Positions 32,959 to 42,801 are shown, counted from the stretch's first letter. The stretch: 64,000 nt of DNA from Lederbergia citri (GCF_018343625.1 NZ_JAGYPG010000002.1:1159280-1223279); one strand, 5' to 3'. Numbers and translations: made by a program. The notes: generated from the letters alone by a model not told the origin.

Positions 32959-33481
32959 TAGCCTTGCCCCCCTCTTAAATAAAAATGTTATTTGATAATC
33001 AAGGATATACCTTGCAGTATCTAACTTAATTTTTGATGTCTTTATTAAAAGTTGTACGAAAAGGGTTAGTGCTGTACGGTTTTATAAGTCAGGTGTGGAA
33101 TTCGAATAAAACCAATAGCCATCACCTACTATTTGAGAAATTACGATGATATGGGACCACATACTATTTCATCAATGTGAGAGAAGTGAAAAATCCAACC
33201 TTCCATCCATTGGTTTGCCTGATACTTTTGCCTATGTATTTAATTAGAGAAAATGATTTGTCTAGTATCACTTTGTTTTGTTCGTGTCTCCACCATAAAT
33301 TGGAGAGGTCATCAACATACAAGACCCAGCACTAAGGATATGCATTCGGGAATTTTGTTGTACAGTTTCGTGTGGATTGTGGTGTTTAAAAAGGAATGAT
33401 AAGCATTTGTGCAAACTTCTTCACTTGAATAAACTTATAATTTATTGCCTATCCTAATCATTGGATATGAATCACCAAGTA

Positions 33482-33495
33482 ATTAAGCGCTTTCA
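33482..33495. promoter_or_regulatory. cre (CcpA) site
   Basis: TGAAAGCGCTTAAT on the minus strand matches the consensus TGWAARCGYTWNCW at all but one position. It implies carbon catabolite control of the sugar-utilisation genes. Confidence 0.65.
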
Positions 33496-33579
33496 TACAG
33501 CGGGTTATGTCTATATAAAATTATGCTTATAATCTTTTTTGAAGGTGTTGAAGAATAATATTGTAGATACTTAATATTT

Positions 33580-33616
33580 TGTAAGCGTTGTCTTTTCTGT
33601 TTTTCCATATTATAAT
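33580..33616 (+). promoter_or_regulatory. Promoter of the GH43 gene overlapped by a cre site
   Basis: TTGTCT (33588-33593) and TATAAT (33611-33616) are 17 bases apart. The cre-like TGTAAGCGTTGTCT (33580-33593, one mismatch) covers the -35 box, so CcpA binding should repress. The predicted leader is about 215 bases long. Confidence 0.7.
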
Positions 33617-33836
33617 AATAAAAATATAGTTTGTCTAGCCATTATACAAAGTTTTTTCAATGTATTTATGAATGGGAGGTTTTGATTAATTTTTTCCGGT
33701 ATTTAAGAGAGTTTAATAGAATTATTCAGAAAGGTTATGTTTCACTAAACAGAGAAAATAGTTGGCCAAAGTTCAAACTGAATATAGAAGCATTTAAATG
33801 CATAAATGTTCTAAGATTATTGGAGGTGAGCAGGAA

Positions 33837-34826
33837 ATGAAAGAAAGAGTAAAACCTAACGAACCGTTAGTAGAGCATATTTATACTGCAGACCCATCTG
33901 CCCATGTTTTCGAAGGTAAGCTTTATATTTATCCATCCCATGATTTAGATCACGATGGACCTTCCAATGATAACGGAGATCAATATGCCATGGAGGATTA
34001 CCATGTTCTATCATTAGATGATTTTGATTCTCCATGCGTGGATCATGGAGAAGTCCTTCATGTAAAAGATGTTCCATGGGCAAAGCAACAAATGTGGGCG
34101 CCGGATGCTGCTTACAAAAATAATACATACTATTTATACTTTCCGGCCAAAGATCATGATGAAATCTTTCGAATTGGAGTAGCCACTAGTCCGAATCCGG
34201 CTGGACCTTTTACTCCACAAGAAAATTTCATACAAGGCAGTTTCAGCATGGATCCAGCTGTACTTGTCGATGAGGATAATCGAGCTTATATGTATTTTGG
34301 CGGCCTTTGGGGCGGGCAGTTAGAAAAATGGCAAACAGGAAGCTATGATCCCAACGGAAAAGGTCCTGCACCTTCGGAACCTGCATTAGGTCCAATGTTT
34401 GCAGAACTAAATGATGATATGCTTTCTTTTAAAGAAAAGCCTCAAAAAATTTCCATTATTGATGAAAAAGGCAATCCTATCCTTGCAAGAGATGAGGAAA
34501 GAAGGTTTTTCGAAGGCCCATGGGTACATAAATATAACGGGTATTATTATCTTTCCTACTCCACAGGAACTACCCATCTTCTCGCCTATGCCATGAGTAA
34601 AAATCCACAAGGTCCTTATGTTTATAAAGGTACAATCTTAACCCCAGTTCTTGGTTGGACAACACATCACTCTATTGTAGAGTTTAAAGACAAATGGTAT
34701 TTATTTTACCATGATGCCTCTTTATCTGGTGGGGTTAATCATAAACGGAGTGTTAAATACACTGAACTAAAATATAACGAGGATGGAACGATACAAACAA
34801 TTGAATATGACCAAAAAATAAAGTAG
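33837..34826 (+). CDS. Glycoside hydrolase family 43 enzyme
   Basis: A 329-residue five-bladed-propeller hydrolase with no signal peptide, so intracellular. The GH43 acidic residues are visible: the general base in YTADPSAHVFEG near the N terminus, the pKa modulator in SMDPAVLVDED, and the acid in FFEGPWVHKYNG. It probably removes xylose or arabinose from imported oligosaccharides brought in by the divergent ABC system. The start at 33837 has GGAGG ten bases upstream; an ATG 13 codons earlier has no such site. Two cre sites precede it. Confidence 0.9.
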   Translation: MKERVKPNEPLVEHIYTADPSAHVFEGKLYIYPSHDLDHDGPSNDNGDQYAMEDYHVLSLDDFDSPCVDHGEVLHVKDVPWAKQQMWAPDAAYKNNTYYLYFPAKDHDEIFRIGVATSPNPAGPFTPQENFIQGSFSMDPAVLVDEDNRAYMYFGGLWGGQLEKWQTGSYDPNGKGPAPSEPALGPMFAELNDDMLSFKEKPQKISIIDEKGNPILARDEERRFFEGPWVHKYNGYYYLSYSTGTTHLLAYAMSKNPQGPYVYKGTILTPVLGWTTHHSIVEFKDKWYLFYHDASLSGGVNHKRSVKYTELKYNEDGTIQTIEYDQKIK

Positions 34827-34878
34827 TGTTATGACCTTTCTACTAGCAACTTCTACGGTCAAACTTGCATCTATAAAG

Positions 34879-34915
34879 AAGTAGCCTCTTCCATTCACGG
34901 AAGAGGCTACTTTTT
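34879..34915. terminator. Bidirectional terminator between GH43 and amylopullulanase genes
   Basis: A 14-bp stem (AAGTAGCCTCTTCC with GGAAGAGGCTACTT), six-base loop and T-run on the plus strand. The minus strand has a weaker T-run (CTTCTTTAT). Confidence 0.88.
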
Positions 34916-37900
34916 ACTTTTTCACAATCGTCAATTCCAATGTTTTTGTCGCTTTTCCAATAGCGCCACCGTCATTTTTGAAAATAGCTGATTTATTTTC
35001 CTCCGATGGTTCGATATGAAGCACGATATTATTTTCCCCAGACTTGAGAGTAATCTGATGGGAGAAACTCATGTCGCTATTAATTGCCACCCGCTCTCCA
35101 TTGATTGTAAGGATGCCTGCTTTAATCGCATTCCCTTTGAGTGTGATGCTGTCAGAGGATACTGCTTGTCCGTCTGTATGAGACGTAACGACAACAGGCA
35201 GATCAATCCAACGGAGAATCTTGTCATGTACGACCATTTTGTTTCCGCCTTGATTTGTAACGGTAATAGAAAGGTCGGTTCCAGGTGCTCCATAGCCATA
35301 ATAGCTGACATCATCATCATTTGGGTTGGCAGGTGTATGGTCTGCCAGTCCCTCTTGATCCCACGTGCCATTTTTGACATATTTATATGTCAGCTCTTCA
35401 CCTTCCAGCGCTTCAATGGTATATTCATAATCACTTGTTACCGCCCCGCCGCGGGTCATTGCCCAGGCGCCTGTGTTCCAGCTGTTTTTGCTGCCTGGGA
35501 TTGTGATGGTTGCTCCCTGCGGCGTGTAGTCAGGTGCATTGAGCTTAAACGTCACTTGCACCATAATTCGATCTGGTGTAACGGTAACCCCATTCGATTT
35601 CACCATCTGGCCAGATTGATTATACACATGTACTTCATAATTGTATGTCTTTCCGTTTACGACGTTTCCATCACGGTACGATTGCTTGCTCATATCAAAC
35701 AATTGGGCAATCATCTCCCCATCTCGGACAATCGCGGTCATATAAGGATTGTTGGCCCCTTCCAAATTCCAAGAAAGATTAACCTGGCCGGATTCTTGTA
35801 ATGGTTGTTCAAGCAAAACAAGTTCAGCCGGAACCCCTATATCCTCCCCTTTAGTAAAGTTCACTGACTGTACTTCACTCGTCACCCAATTCCTGCCGAG
35901 ATCACTAGAAAAAGCAAAGCGATATTCATATGTTCCTTCGGCAAGTGGAAGGAATTGGGCTTGAAAGACATTAGCCTCCTCCTCTTGACCTATATAGACT
36001 GACGGATAGGAAATCCAGTTACTGCTTCCTGGCTGCTTAACTTCAAGCTTTGCCTTTAGCCCTTCCATCTGTTCGGATACCGTTTCCCCTTTGACAAAAA
36101 TGCTTGCAGTGACCACTTGTGGCTTCGAAAGGTCAATTTTGCCATTTTCAAGTGCTGAAACATGATCAATCTTATAATTGTTTCCTATTAACTTTACGTG
36201 AGGAATGGCAGCAGTTTCTAACTTCGTTTTTTCTGAACGGTTGCCATTTTTATCAATGGTTATGACAGCGAAATAATATTTACGACCATTTTCAAGGCCA
36301 TCGATGGTGATATTCTTGTCCTCAGTTTCTGCCACTTTCTTATAAAAAGCCCCTTCAACTGTCGTCATGTAAACGGCATAGTTTTTGGCGCCGCCTTTCC
36401 ACGTCAAGGATACAGAATGGTTGCCTTCCACAGCTGTAAGTTGTTTCACCTCTTCTGGGCGCTTCAGATTTTGTCCCTTGTCGGAAACGAGCATGCGTCC
36501 GCTCATGGCCGGGATTGTAACCACCAATTTTCCGTCCTTTGAGGCTGCTTTATACTTTTTATCAAGTTGATCTGTAAACTTGATTCCATTAATGACAATG
36601 TCATCGACGTCCAATTCGACCCGCTTATCTTCATTGCCGCGATTTGTCAAAATGACAGCAACATTCTTTTTATCTGAACGGGAAAAAGCAAGAACGTCAC
36701 CCTTTGCATACAAATGATTTAAATCGCCATAACTGAATAAATCATGATATGTCGTCCTGACATCTCCAATTGTCTTGTAATGCTTGATAAGTTCCAAATT
36801 CTCGTTGCCCCAAGGATATGTGCGGCGGTCATCCGGGTCCTTTGATCCTGTTACACCGGCTTCGTCACCGTAGTAAATTGTTGGTGCACCCGCATAACCC
36901 ATCTGTAAAATAGCTGCAAGCTTTAAACGCTCGATTCCAAGCTGATGCTGATAATTTTTATCCTGCTCGGCACGCTCAAATGAATCTGTCCCATTTCCGA
37001 GAATAAAGGCTGCTCGCGGCGTATCATGGGAACCCATTAAATTCATTAGGGCATAAAAAGCTTCCTTCGGATAGTCTTCGTATACAGCATTTAACTGATT
37101 TTCTGCTCCTTCGGCATTACCATTTTTCAAATAATTGATGAGGGCATCGCGGAAACGATAATTCATCACCGAATCATATAGATCCCCAAGGAAATATTGT
37201 GACGCATCGTCCCAGATTTCTCCGAGGATAAGCGGCTCATCCTTTTTCCCCGTCTTTAGTTCTTTACGGAATTCCCTCCAAAATTCAGTATCGACCTCAT
37301 TCGCAACATCTAGACGCCATCCCGAAGCCCCTCTATCGAGCCATGTTTTCGCTACTGAGTCCTTCTCATACATAATATAGTTGGCAAACTCTTTATTGTT
37401 TAACTCCGACAAATAGTCTACAGCATCACCAGGCACCGATTTGATTTCCGGAAGGGAATCGAATCCCCACCATGCCTGATATTGATAAACTCCATCCACT
37501 TTCCGATTTTCAATATTGAACCAGTTATGGAAGCCGTATGGGCTAAAAACCTGTCCTTCAGAAACGAATTTTGCCGCCACCTGTTTCTTCGCCGCTTCCT
37601 CATCTACACCTTTGTTAACGAGATCATACACAGCTGACCAATATTCATATGCTCCGACCGTTTCATACTTCCCGTAGCGGTCGAAATAAATTGAATCATC
37701 CCCAACATGGTTAAACACGCCGTCCAATATCAAATTCATTTTTCGTTTCTTCAATTCTTTTGTAAATGCTTTAAATTCTTCCGGCGTCCCGAACATTGGA
37801 TCGATTGCCTTAAAGTCTGTCGCATCATACTTATGATTAGACGCAGCATGAGCAATTGGATTTAAATATAGCGTATTGACGCCAAGTGATTGAATATAAT

Positions 37901-39257
37901 CCAGTTTCATTTGAATCCCTGCAATATCGCCGCCGAAGAAATCATTCGACCAGATTCCGTCACCATCATAACCGTCTGAATCTGCTTCACGCGGATTATC
38001 TGGAAGCTGATTCCAATCCCTATGCTCAATCGGCTCCTCGCCACGGGCATTCATTTTTGCTGTATCATTCTTTTTATTGCCATTATAAAAGCGATCCGGG
38101 AAAATTTGATAGACGACCGCTTCCTTCATCCAATCAGGCGTCTTATACGCGGAATCATACACCGTCAATTGGAAAAATGCCGCATTTCCATCAGATGCCA
38201 CGCCTTTTCCGCCTTCATAAGCATCTTCTCCGTATTCCTTTTGTGCATCCCCATCACGAGCAATGAACTTATACCCGTAAACACCTTTGTCCTCCGGCTT
38301 GATGGTTGCTTCCCAAAATTCAACTTGTGACCCATCTAGCTCAAGCCAGCCCGCATATTCCATATTGGCCGAAATAGTATTACCAGTTTGATAGTTTTTA
38401 ACTTCGACCCTAGCCTCCGTCAAGTCCCCTTTTTTTGCTTGGAGGCGGAGCTTGACCGATTCCCCTGCTTTCACTGCTCCAAATGGAGATCTATAAGCTA
38501 GATCCCATGTATTATGAAACAGCTTGTCCCCTTGGACATTCCCATCCGGCAACCCTGGGTCATAATCGGTGTACACAGCCTTCGTATCATGGTTATAAAA
38601 GAACGTAATCACAGCATCTTTCACGACGTTTAAAACAAAGTTATTCTCAGGATAGGCTGGAGCTGACCAGTCTGTACCTAGCACAATCTTAAACTCGTGT
38701 TTTCCTTTAGGGACAAGGGCTGTATACGTATAGATATTGTCACGGTCTTCATCCTGCATAATGGCAGTCGATTCGCTAGGTGACCATTCACTGCCTGCAT
38801 TCAGCTTCGGCTGGAGGTCGCCGACAATTCTTGGTTTTTCTGAATCTAGCAATTCCCGAAGAATCGTGACCCGGTGCGTAGTATCATCGTAGATAAAAGT
38901 AATTTCCGTTTCCTTATCGAGTGACAACTGATAGTTTGATCCGTTCCGCTCCCCGTTCACTCCATAGTTTTCATCCCAGGAACCATTGATTGCAATTTTA
39001 TATTCGTAGTTTCCTGCTGGCAGCGTCCCCGTTAGCACGTACTTCTCATTTTCTTGCAATTGCATCTGTGTGGACTTATCCGCAGGATCCCACTCTCCTG
39101 ATCCACCCAGCTCGTCCTGTAAATTTCCTACTAGAGTTACTATCCTGCCTTCTGCATTTACAGATGGCAAATTGTTTAGAGCTCCTAATGCAAGTGTTTG
39201 CATTAATAATATGATGAGGGCAATCATGCTGAAGGACTTTTTCATATAACGCTTCAT
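34914..39257 (-). CDS. Secreted multidomain GH13 enzyme, amylopullulanase-like
   Basis: A 1447-residue extracellular starch-degrading enzyme. Residues 1-35 are a signal peptide ending SVNA. Two tandem pullulanase-type beta modules follow (about 38-135 and 140-230), then a CBM34-like N domain (245-368) and the GH13 barrel (375-925). The barrel has region I DGVFNHVG, nucleophile D650 (GWRLDVANE), acid/base E680 (ILGEIWDD) and D745 (GSHDTP). A fibronectin-III domain (935-1015), two further beta domains, a starch-binding module (about 1230-1330) and a C-terminal Ig-like domain complete it. AAGGAGG precedes the ATG and a perfect cre lies 27 bp upstream. No sortase motif is visible. Hydrolysis of both alpha-1,4 and alpha-1,6 bonds is inferred from the architecture. 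Confidence 0.9.
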   Translation of the reverse strand: MKRYMKKSFSMIALIILLMQTLALGALNNLPSVNAEGRIVTLVGNLQDELGGSGEWDPADKSTQMQLQENEKYVLTGTLPAGNYEYKIAINGSWDENYGVNGERNGSNYQLSLDKETEITFIYDDTTHRVTILRELLDSEKPRIVGDLQPKLNAGSEWSPSESTAIMQDEDRDNIYTYTALVPKGKHEFKIVLGTDWSAPAYPENNFVLNVVKDAVITFFYNHDTKAVYTDYDPGLPDGNVQGDKLFHNTWDLAYRSPFGAVKAGESVKLRLQAKKGDLTEARVEVKNYQTGNTISANMEYAGWLELDGSQVEFWEATIKPEDKGVYGYKFIARDGDAQKEYGEDAYEGGKGVASDGNAAFFQLTVYDSAYKTPDWMKEAVVYQIFPDRFYNGNKKNDTAKMNARGEEPIEHRDWNQLPDNPREADSDGYDGDGIWSNDFFGGDIAGIQMKLDYIQSLGVNTLYLNPIAHAASNHKYDATDFKAIDPMFGTPEEFKAFTKELKKRKMNLILDGVFNHVGDDSIYFDRYGKYETVGAYEYWSAVYDLVNKGVDEEAAKKQVAAKFVSEGQVFSPYGFHNWFNIENRKVDGVYQYQAWWGFDSLPEIKSVPGDAVDYLSELNNKEFANYIMYEKDSVAKTWLDRGASGWRLDVANEVDTEFWREFRKELKTGKKDEPLILGEIWDDASQYFLGDLYDSVMNYRFRDALINYLKNGNAEGAENQLNAVYEDYPKEAFYALMNLMGSHDTPRAAFILGNGTDSFERAEQDKNYQHQLGIERLKLAAILQMGYAGAPTIYYGDEAGVTGSKDPDDRRTYPWGNENLELIKHYKTIGDVRTTYHDLFSYGDLNHLYAKGDVLAFSRSDKKNVAVILTNRGNEDKRVELDVDDIVINGIKFTDQLDKKYKAASKDGKLVVTIPAMSGRMLVSDKGQNLKRPEEVKQLTAVEGNHSVSLTWKGGAKNYAVYMTTVEGAFYKKVAETEDKNITIDGLENGRKYYFAVITIDKNGNRSEKTKLETAAIPHVKLIGNNYKIDHVSALENGKIDLSKPQVVTASIFVKGETVSEQMEGLKAKLEVKQPGSSNWISYPSVYIGQEEEANVFQAQFLPLAEGTYEYRFAFSSDLGRNWVTSEVQSVNFTKGEDIGVPAELVLLEQPLQESGQVNLSWNLEGANNPYMTAIVRDGEMIAQLFDMSKQSYRDGNVVNGKTYNYEVHVYNQSGQMVKSNGVTVTPDRIMVQVTFKLNAPDYTPQGATITIPGSKNSWNTGAWAMTRGGAVTSDYEYTIEALEGEELTYKYVKNGTWDQEGLADHTPANPNDDDVSYYGYGAPGTDLSITVTNQGGNKMVVHDKILRWIDLPVVVTSHTDGQAVSSDSITLKGNAIKAGILTINGERVAINSDMSFSHQITLKSGENNIVLHIEPSEENKSAIFKNDGGAIGKATKTLELTIVKK

Positions 39258-39283
39258 ACATTTCCTCCTTTTTTCATTCTTTT

Positions 39284-39297
39284 TGTAAACGTTTGCA
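39284..39297. promoter_or_regulatory. Perfect cre (CcpA) site of the amylopullulanase gene
   Basis: TGTAAACGTTTGCA matches TGWAARCGYTWNCW at every position. It lies 27 bp upstream of the start codon, downstream of the probable promoter, where CcpA would block transcription when glucose is present. Confidence 0.9.
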
Positions 39298-39421
39298 TTA
39301 CTGAATCCATTGTCTCAGAATCTGTATTTTTTGAAAAGTAGGACTTTACTCACATTTATTCTAATCTAGTAACCGATATTTGTTTATATACAAGGTGTTT
39401 TGAAGAAATAAGAAGTAACTT

Positions 39422-39465
39422 AAAAAGCTCAACACCGCCAGAGTTTCAGCAGTGTTGAGCTTTTT
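39422..39465 (-). terminator. Intrinsic terminator of the PhoX-type phosphatase gene
   Basis: AAAAAGCTCAACAC pairs with GTGTTGAGCTTTTT around a 16-base partly paired loop. The arm resembles the terminator at 28545-28589. Confidence 0.85.
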
Positions 39466-39481
39466 GTTTAATTAACTTAAC

Positions 39482-41239
39482 TTACTTTCCGTCAACGGAA
39501 GGTAAATTGAAATAACCAATATTGCCTGGGTTTTGCGAACCAACCATGAGATAGGAATGGCCATTTAAGTCATCAATTGCCTGAAGACCGGTAACTTCCC
39601 CTCCATCAGGCGCTGAAACGATACGGGAAAGTTTCTTTGTATCCACGTTATAGGCCCAGCCAAAGTTATTCGTATGCATACTACTATCTTCAGCAATAAA
39701 TAGAGTCCTTAATTTTTCAGAGAAAGCAATATTGTCTGGGTTAGCCATTTTATCAGGATTGGCAGTGTTCCCATCTTTATCTGGAGCCGATAAATCTTCA
39801 CCTAGCAATAATGCTGACATATCGGTTACAACATAATCACTAGCAATTGGGTTCCCACCGCGATCCTTTTGTGCAGCTGACGTATTCATTTCATATATGG
39901 CACCCGCGCTAAGTTTCGGTAATTGAATATCATCCACAGGATCCTTCGGATTTTTAGTCATGCCTTTTTCAACGTAAGACATCGCCATATAGATTTTTTT
40001 ATCTGCTTTGTTGAAAGTGAGAGTTTCCATTTTATTAAATTCAGCGGTAGCACCTAAAATAGCTCCGTATCTACGGGATTCCAAAAATGCTGCAGCTTTT
40101 TCCATGCCAGGTTTTACTTTTAGCCACTCATCATTTCCAGCAGCCTTAATTCTTGTAAAGCCGTTTTCTTTTGCATAAGCAGCGTCAGTGGTCACTTCAA
40201 AAATATCGCTAAATGATACTGTTTTTGCAAGCTCCTTTATTTCGTTATCATTGGCATGTCCTAATTTTATCCATTCAATATCAGCGGCTCCGCCATTTTG
40301 ATCACTTGTTTGATTCCATTTTGCGGCATATAGTGTACCTGCTGATAAGTCCTTTGCTTTATCAGCAACGTACATAAAGGACATTGTATAGCTGCCATCA
40401 TCTCCATAATAAACAGTACGTTGATCAGGCGCGACCGCTACATTTTCGAATGATAAACGACCCATGCTGTAGTGTTTGACACCTTTCGTCTTTCCGTTTG
40501 GATGAACGGTTATTTCTGTCGTATAACCATAAAGATACGGATTTCCAATAGCGTTGGGATCTTGATAATAGTTACGAGCAAATTCAGTTACGTCAGATTT
40601 TTCAGGGTTAGCCTCATGAGCTCGAGCATTAGGTTCATATTCTTCACTTCCTAAGTGAGTGTTCCAAGGAGATAGAGTCCCCGCACAAGGTGTCCAAATG
40701 CCACCATACGCTGAAAAATCGACAGGTTCAATATCGGTAATTTTAAGTTCTCCTGTTTTCTTATCTTGAATCACGGTATTCAAATAAACTGCTTTTGGCA
40801 TATTTCCAATTTCATTTTTTGGCATACTTTCAAAATGATTAATTAAATACAATTTACCACTTTTTCCATTCACAGTAAGCAAAGTATTCATGTCCGGCGC
40901 TGTTGAAACATAAGGGTTACCTTTGTCGTCTTTAATCACATTGCCGTTAACATCATAAGCGGCGCCTACAACTTTGCCATTAATAACTTCTCCAGGTCTG
41001 GCCAAAGATTTATATTCCAAAGGAACTGTCTTCTTGGAACCATCGTTCAACGTAACAATTGCCGAAGCTTCACTATACATTGCTGAACGTTCTTCATATG
41101 TATCCGGCGCTTCCATTCCGACAAATTCCACAGATTTTACTGAAGAAATTGGCTGGTACGTTTCTGCCAATACGTTTGCGGCAGTTGGAAATAAAATAGC
41201 TGCACTTAACAATGGGACAATAACCTTTTTCTTATTCAT
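39482..41239 (-). CDS. Secreted PhoX-family (DUF839) phosphatase
   Basis: A 585-residue beta-propeller protein of the PhoX/DUF839 family, alkaline phosphatases that use calcium and iron. Family motifs include LINHFESMP, CAGTLSPWNTHLGSEEYEP, RLSFENVAVAPDQRTVYYGDD and NPDNIAFSEKLRTLFIAED. Residues 1-25 are a Sec signal peptide (VPLLSAAILFPTAANVLA) with no twin arginine, unlike the Tat-exported PhoX of Gram-negatives. AGGAGG precedes the ATG. I found no convincing PhoP box upstream. It probably releases phosphate outside the cell. Confidence 0.85.
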   Translation of the reverse strand: MNKKKVIVPLLSAAILFPTAANVLAETYQPISSVKSVEFVGMEAPDTYEERSAMYSEASAIVTLNDGSKKTVPLEYKSLARPGEVINGKVVGAAYDVNGNVIKDDKGNPYVSTAPDMNTLLTVNGKSGKLYLINHFESMPKNEIGNMPKAVYLNTVIQDKKTGELKITDIEPVDFSAYGGIWTPCAGTLSPWNTHLGSEEYEPNARAHEANPEKSDVTEFARNYYQDPNAIGNPYLYGYTTEITVHPNGKTKGVKHYSMGRLSFENVAVAPDQRTVYYGDDGSYTMSFMYVADKAKDLSAGTLYAAKWNQTSDQNGGAADIEWIKLGHANDNEIKELAKTVSFSDIFEVTTDAAYAKENGFTRIKAAGNDEWLKVKPGMEKAAAFLESRRYGAILGATAEFNKMETLTFNKADKKIYMAMSYVEKGMTKNPKDPVDDIQLPKLSAGAIYEMNTSAAQKDRGGNPIASDYVVTDMSALLLGEDLSAPDKDGNTANPDKMANPDNIAFSEKLRTLFIAEDSSMHTNNFGWAYNVDTKKLSRIVSAPDGGEVTGLQAIDDLNGHSYLMVGSQNPGNIGYFNLPSVDGK

Positions 41240-41562
41240 TGCATATGACCTCCTAAAAGTTTTAGTAGAATGTGTTTCACTTAAAATATTAGAGGAGGAT
41301 TATTAATAAAGTATTTTAATAACATATAGATATTGTAAATTCCACTAGTCTATTTGTAGTGTTTTTTCTTAGTCCCAATGTCCTTATTAGGATTGAAAAA
41401 ACATAAAAAGTGCTCTACTTTTATTAAGTAGAGCAAAAACATTCAACGAATTTTTTCGTAATAGAGAACTTGATATACAGATACCATTTTTTCCAATCCA
41501 CTGATTAAATGATGAATAGGAATTTTCCTAATCACATGCTGATAGTTTCTTATCATTCTATT
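41240..41562. other. Intergenic region between phosphatase and MFS genes
   Basis: Upstream of the phosphatase the DNA is very AT-rich, with no clear PhoP or sigma-A boxes. It also holds the MFS terminator hairpin described separately. No further gene or RNA is recognised. Confidence 0.4.
41406..41434 (-). terminator. Probable terminator of the MFS gene
   Basis: GCTCTACTT pairs with AAGTAGAGC around a five-base loop, followed by ACTTTTT on the minus strand. It lies about 130 bp after the MFS stop. Confidence 0.6.
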
Positions 41563-42801
41563 TCATTTTTTACCAGCTTTTACATCTATGTTCACTATAC
41601 CCTTCTCACTAAGCTTGTCAAAAATCGGATTAAACCAACAAACGATGGTAGTGCATGCAATGAGACATCCTAAAACTGTAAATAAAATTGGGATGGAAAA
41701 CATTTCTGCAAAAAGACCACCTAATGCCGCTCCGAACGGAACCCCAGCTTGCGCTAATAAAACTCTTACAGAAAACACTCTTCCACGCAAATGCTCCGGC
41801 ACTCTTCTCTGATATAACGTCGTATTATTAATATTAAAAATAATCGCAAATATCCCTTGTCCAAACGAAATAACAAGAGCGAGCCAATAAAAAGGTGTCC
41901 ATGCTAACCCTAAAAATAACACTCCTGAAATAAATAATGATCCTAGCATGACTAGTTTTCTATTTTCTGGTTCTTTTAGTGTTCCCGTAAGTACAGTGCC
42001 CGCCACCATACCAAACGAAAAAGCAGAAGTAAATAAACCATATTGAAAGGCTGTGCCACCTAATTCATCTGTAATATATGGCAAAAACATCGGCTGTGCT
42101 GCTCCTGAGCTGAAATTGATCATCATCATCATCATTCCTACCCATAATAACACGGGGTATACGCGGTAAAACTGGAGACCTTCTTTAAACTGGGTAAACC
42201 AACTTTCTCTTTTTACTAATTGTTTTTTCTTAGAGCTTGGATTCATCATTAATAGAAAACCAGAGACTCCTAAAGAAATAATCAAGATATATAAAACAGG
42301 TTCTGTTCCAAAAGCTGAAATTAAAAGTCCTCCTAATGTCGGCCCTAAAAGCATCATGACCTGTCCTGTTCCTTCAAGGAGGGAGTTGCCCTTTATTAAC
42401 TTGTCCTTAGGTAATATATCCGCAACATAAGCCATACTTGCCGGATAAAAGATTGGCTGGGCAAGCCCAACAGCAATCGATACGGCATAAAGGTGCCAAA
42501 CTTCTAATTGATCCATCGAAATCCAAATAACTAGAACAAGAAAAGCGGCTGCTCTGAACCATTCCGAAAACATCATTACTTTCTTGCGATCCCATCGATC
42601 TAGGTAAGGACCTGAAAATAATTGAATCAGGATATTAGGAAGCATAAATGATACCCAAATACTCCCCATTGCCATCTTCGAACCTGTCATTTCATAAATG
42701 AGCCACGATAAAGCAAATGTAGCAAATGTACTTCCCAGTCCAGAAGCACCTTGCGCCAACCATAAAAACACAAATTTTCTATTCATAAGTAATTCTTTCA
42801 T
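41563..42801 (-). CDS. MFS transporter (MFS_3/enterobactin-exporter-like, DHA3 family)
   Basis: A 412-residue membrane protein with about twelve helices. MNRKFVFLWLAQGASGLGST opens helix 1, and DRWDRKKVMMFSEW is the conserved loop 2-3 motif of drug/siderophore exporters. MNPSSKK marks the central loop. The start at 42801 is chosen because homologues begin with MNRKF-type sequences and AAGGG lies 11 bases upstream. The open frame extends 48 codons further, but that part is not membrane-like. The substrate, possibly a drug or macrolide, is unknown. It is divergent from the EamA gene. Confidence 0.87.
   Translation of the reverse strand: MKELLMNRKFVFLWLAQGASGLGSTFATFALSWLIYEMTGSKMAMGSIWVSFMLPNILIQLFSGPYLDRWDRKKVMMFSEWFRAAAFLVLVIWISMDQLEVWHLYAVSIAVGLAQPIFYPASMAYVADILPKDKLIKGNSLLEGTGQVMMLLGPTLGGLLISAFGTEPVLYILIISLGVSGFLLMMNPSSKKKQLVKRESWFTQFKEGLQFYRVYPVLLWVGMMMMMINFSSGAAQPMFLPYITDELGGTAFQYGLFTSAFSFGMVAGTVLTGTLKEPENRKLVMLGSLFISGVLFLGLAWTPFYWLALVISFGQGIFAIIFNINNTTLYQRRVPEHLRGRVFSVRVLLAQAGVPFGAALGGLFAEMFSIPILFTVLGCLIACTTIVCWFNPIFDKLSEKGIVNIDVKAGKK

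Larger units (their letters stand above)
32959..33836. other. 878-bp intergenic region between sugar ABC operon and GH43 gene
   Basis: This long divergent control region holds a palindrome CAAGG-ATATA-CCTTG (33000-33014), a cre-like site (33482-33495), a possible promoter TTATGT-N17-TATAAT (33505-33533), and a stronger promoter overlapped by a second cre (33580-33616). A 52-codon frame without a good start (33682-33840) ends at the GH43 start. Between 33060 and 33480 I recognise no gene, gene remnant or RNA. Confidence 0.5.

Noticed and set aside
33682..33840. Possible 52-codon leader peptide ending in the overlap with the GH43 start
   Set aside because: The GGGAGG site is only two bases from the TTG start, and the peptide resembles nothing I know. 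Translational coupling is possible but unsupported.
35016..35801. 261-codon plus-strand open frame
   Set aside because: It is antisense to the 1447-residue secreted enzyme, and its composition (Cys- and His-rich) is that of an antisense frame.
41240..41400. PhoP-binding box upstream of the PhoX-type gene
   Set aside because: The AT-rich segment has TT-A-like hexamers, but no convincing set of direct TTAACA repeats at 11-bp spacing.
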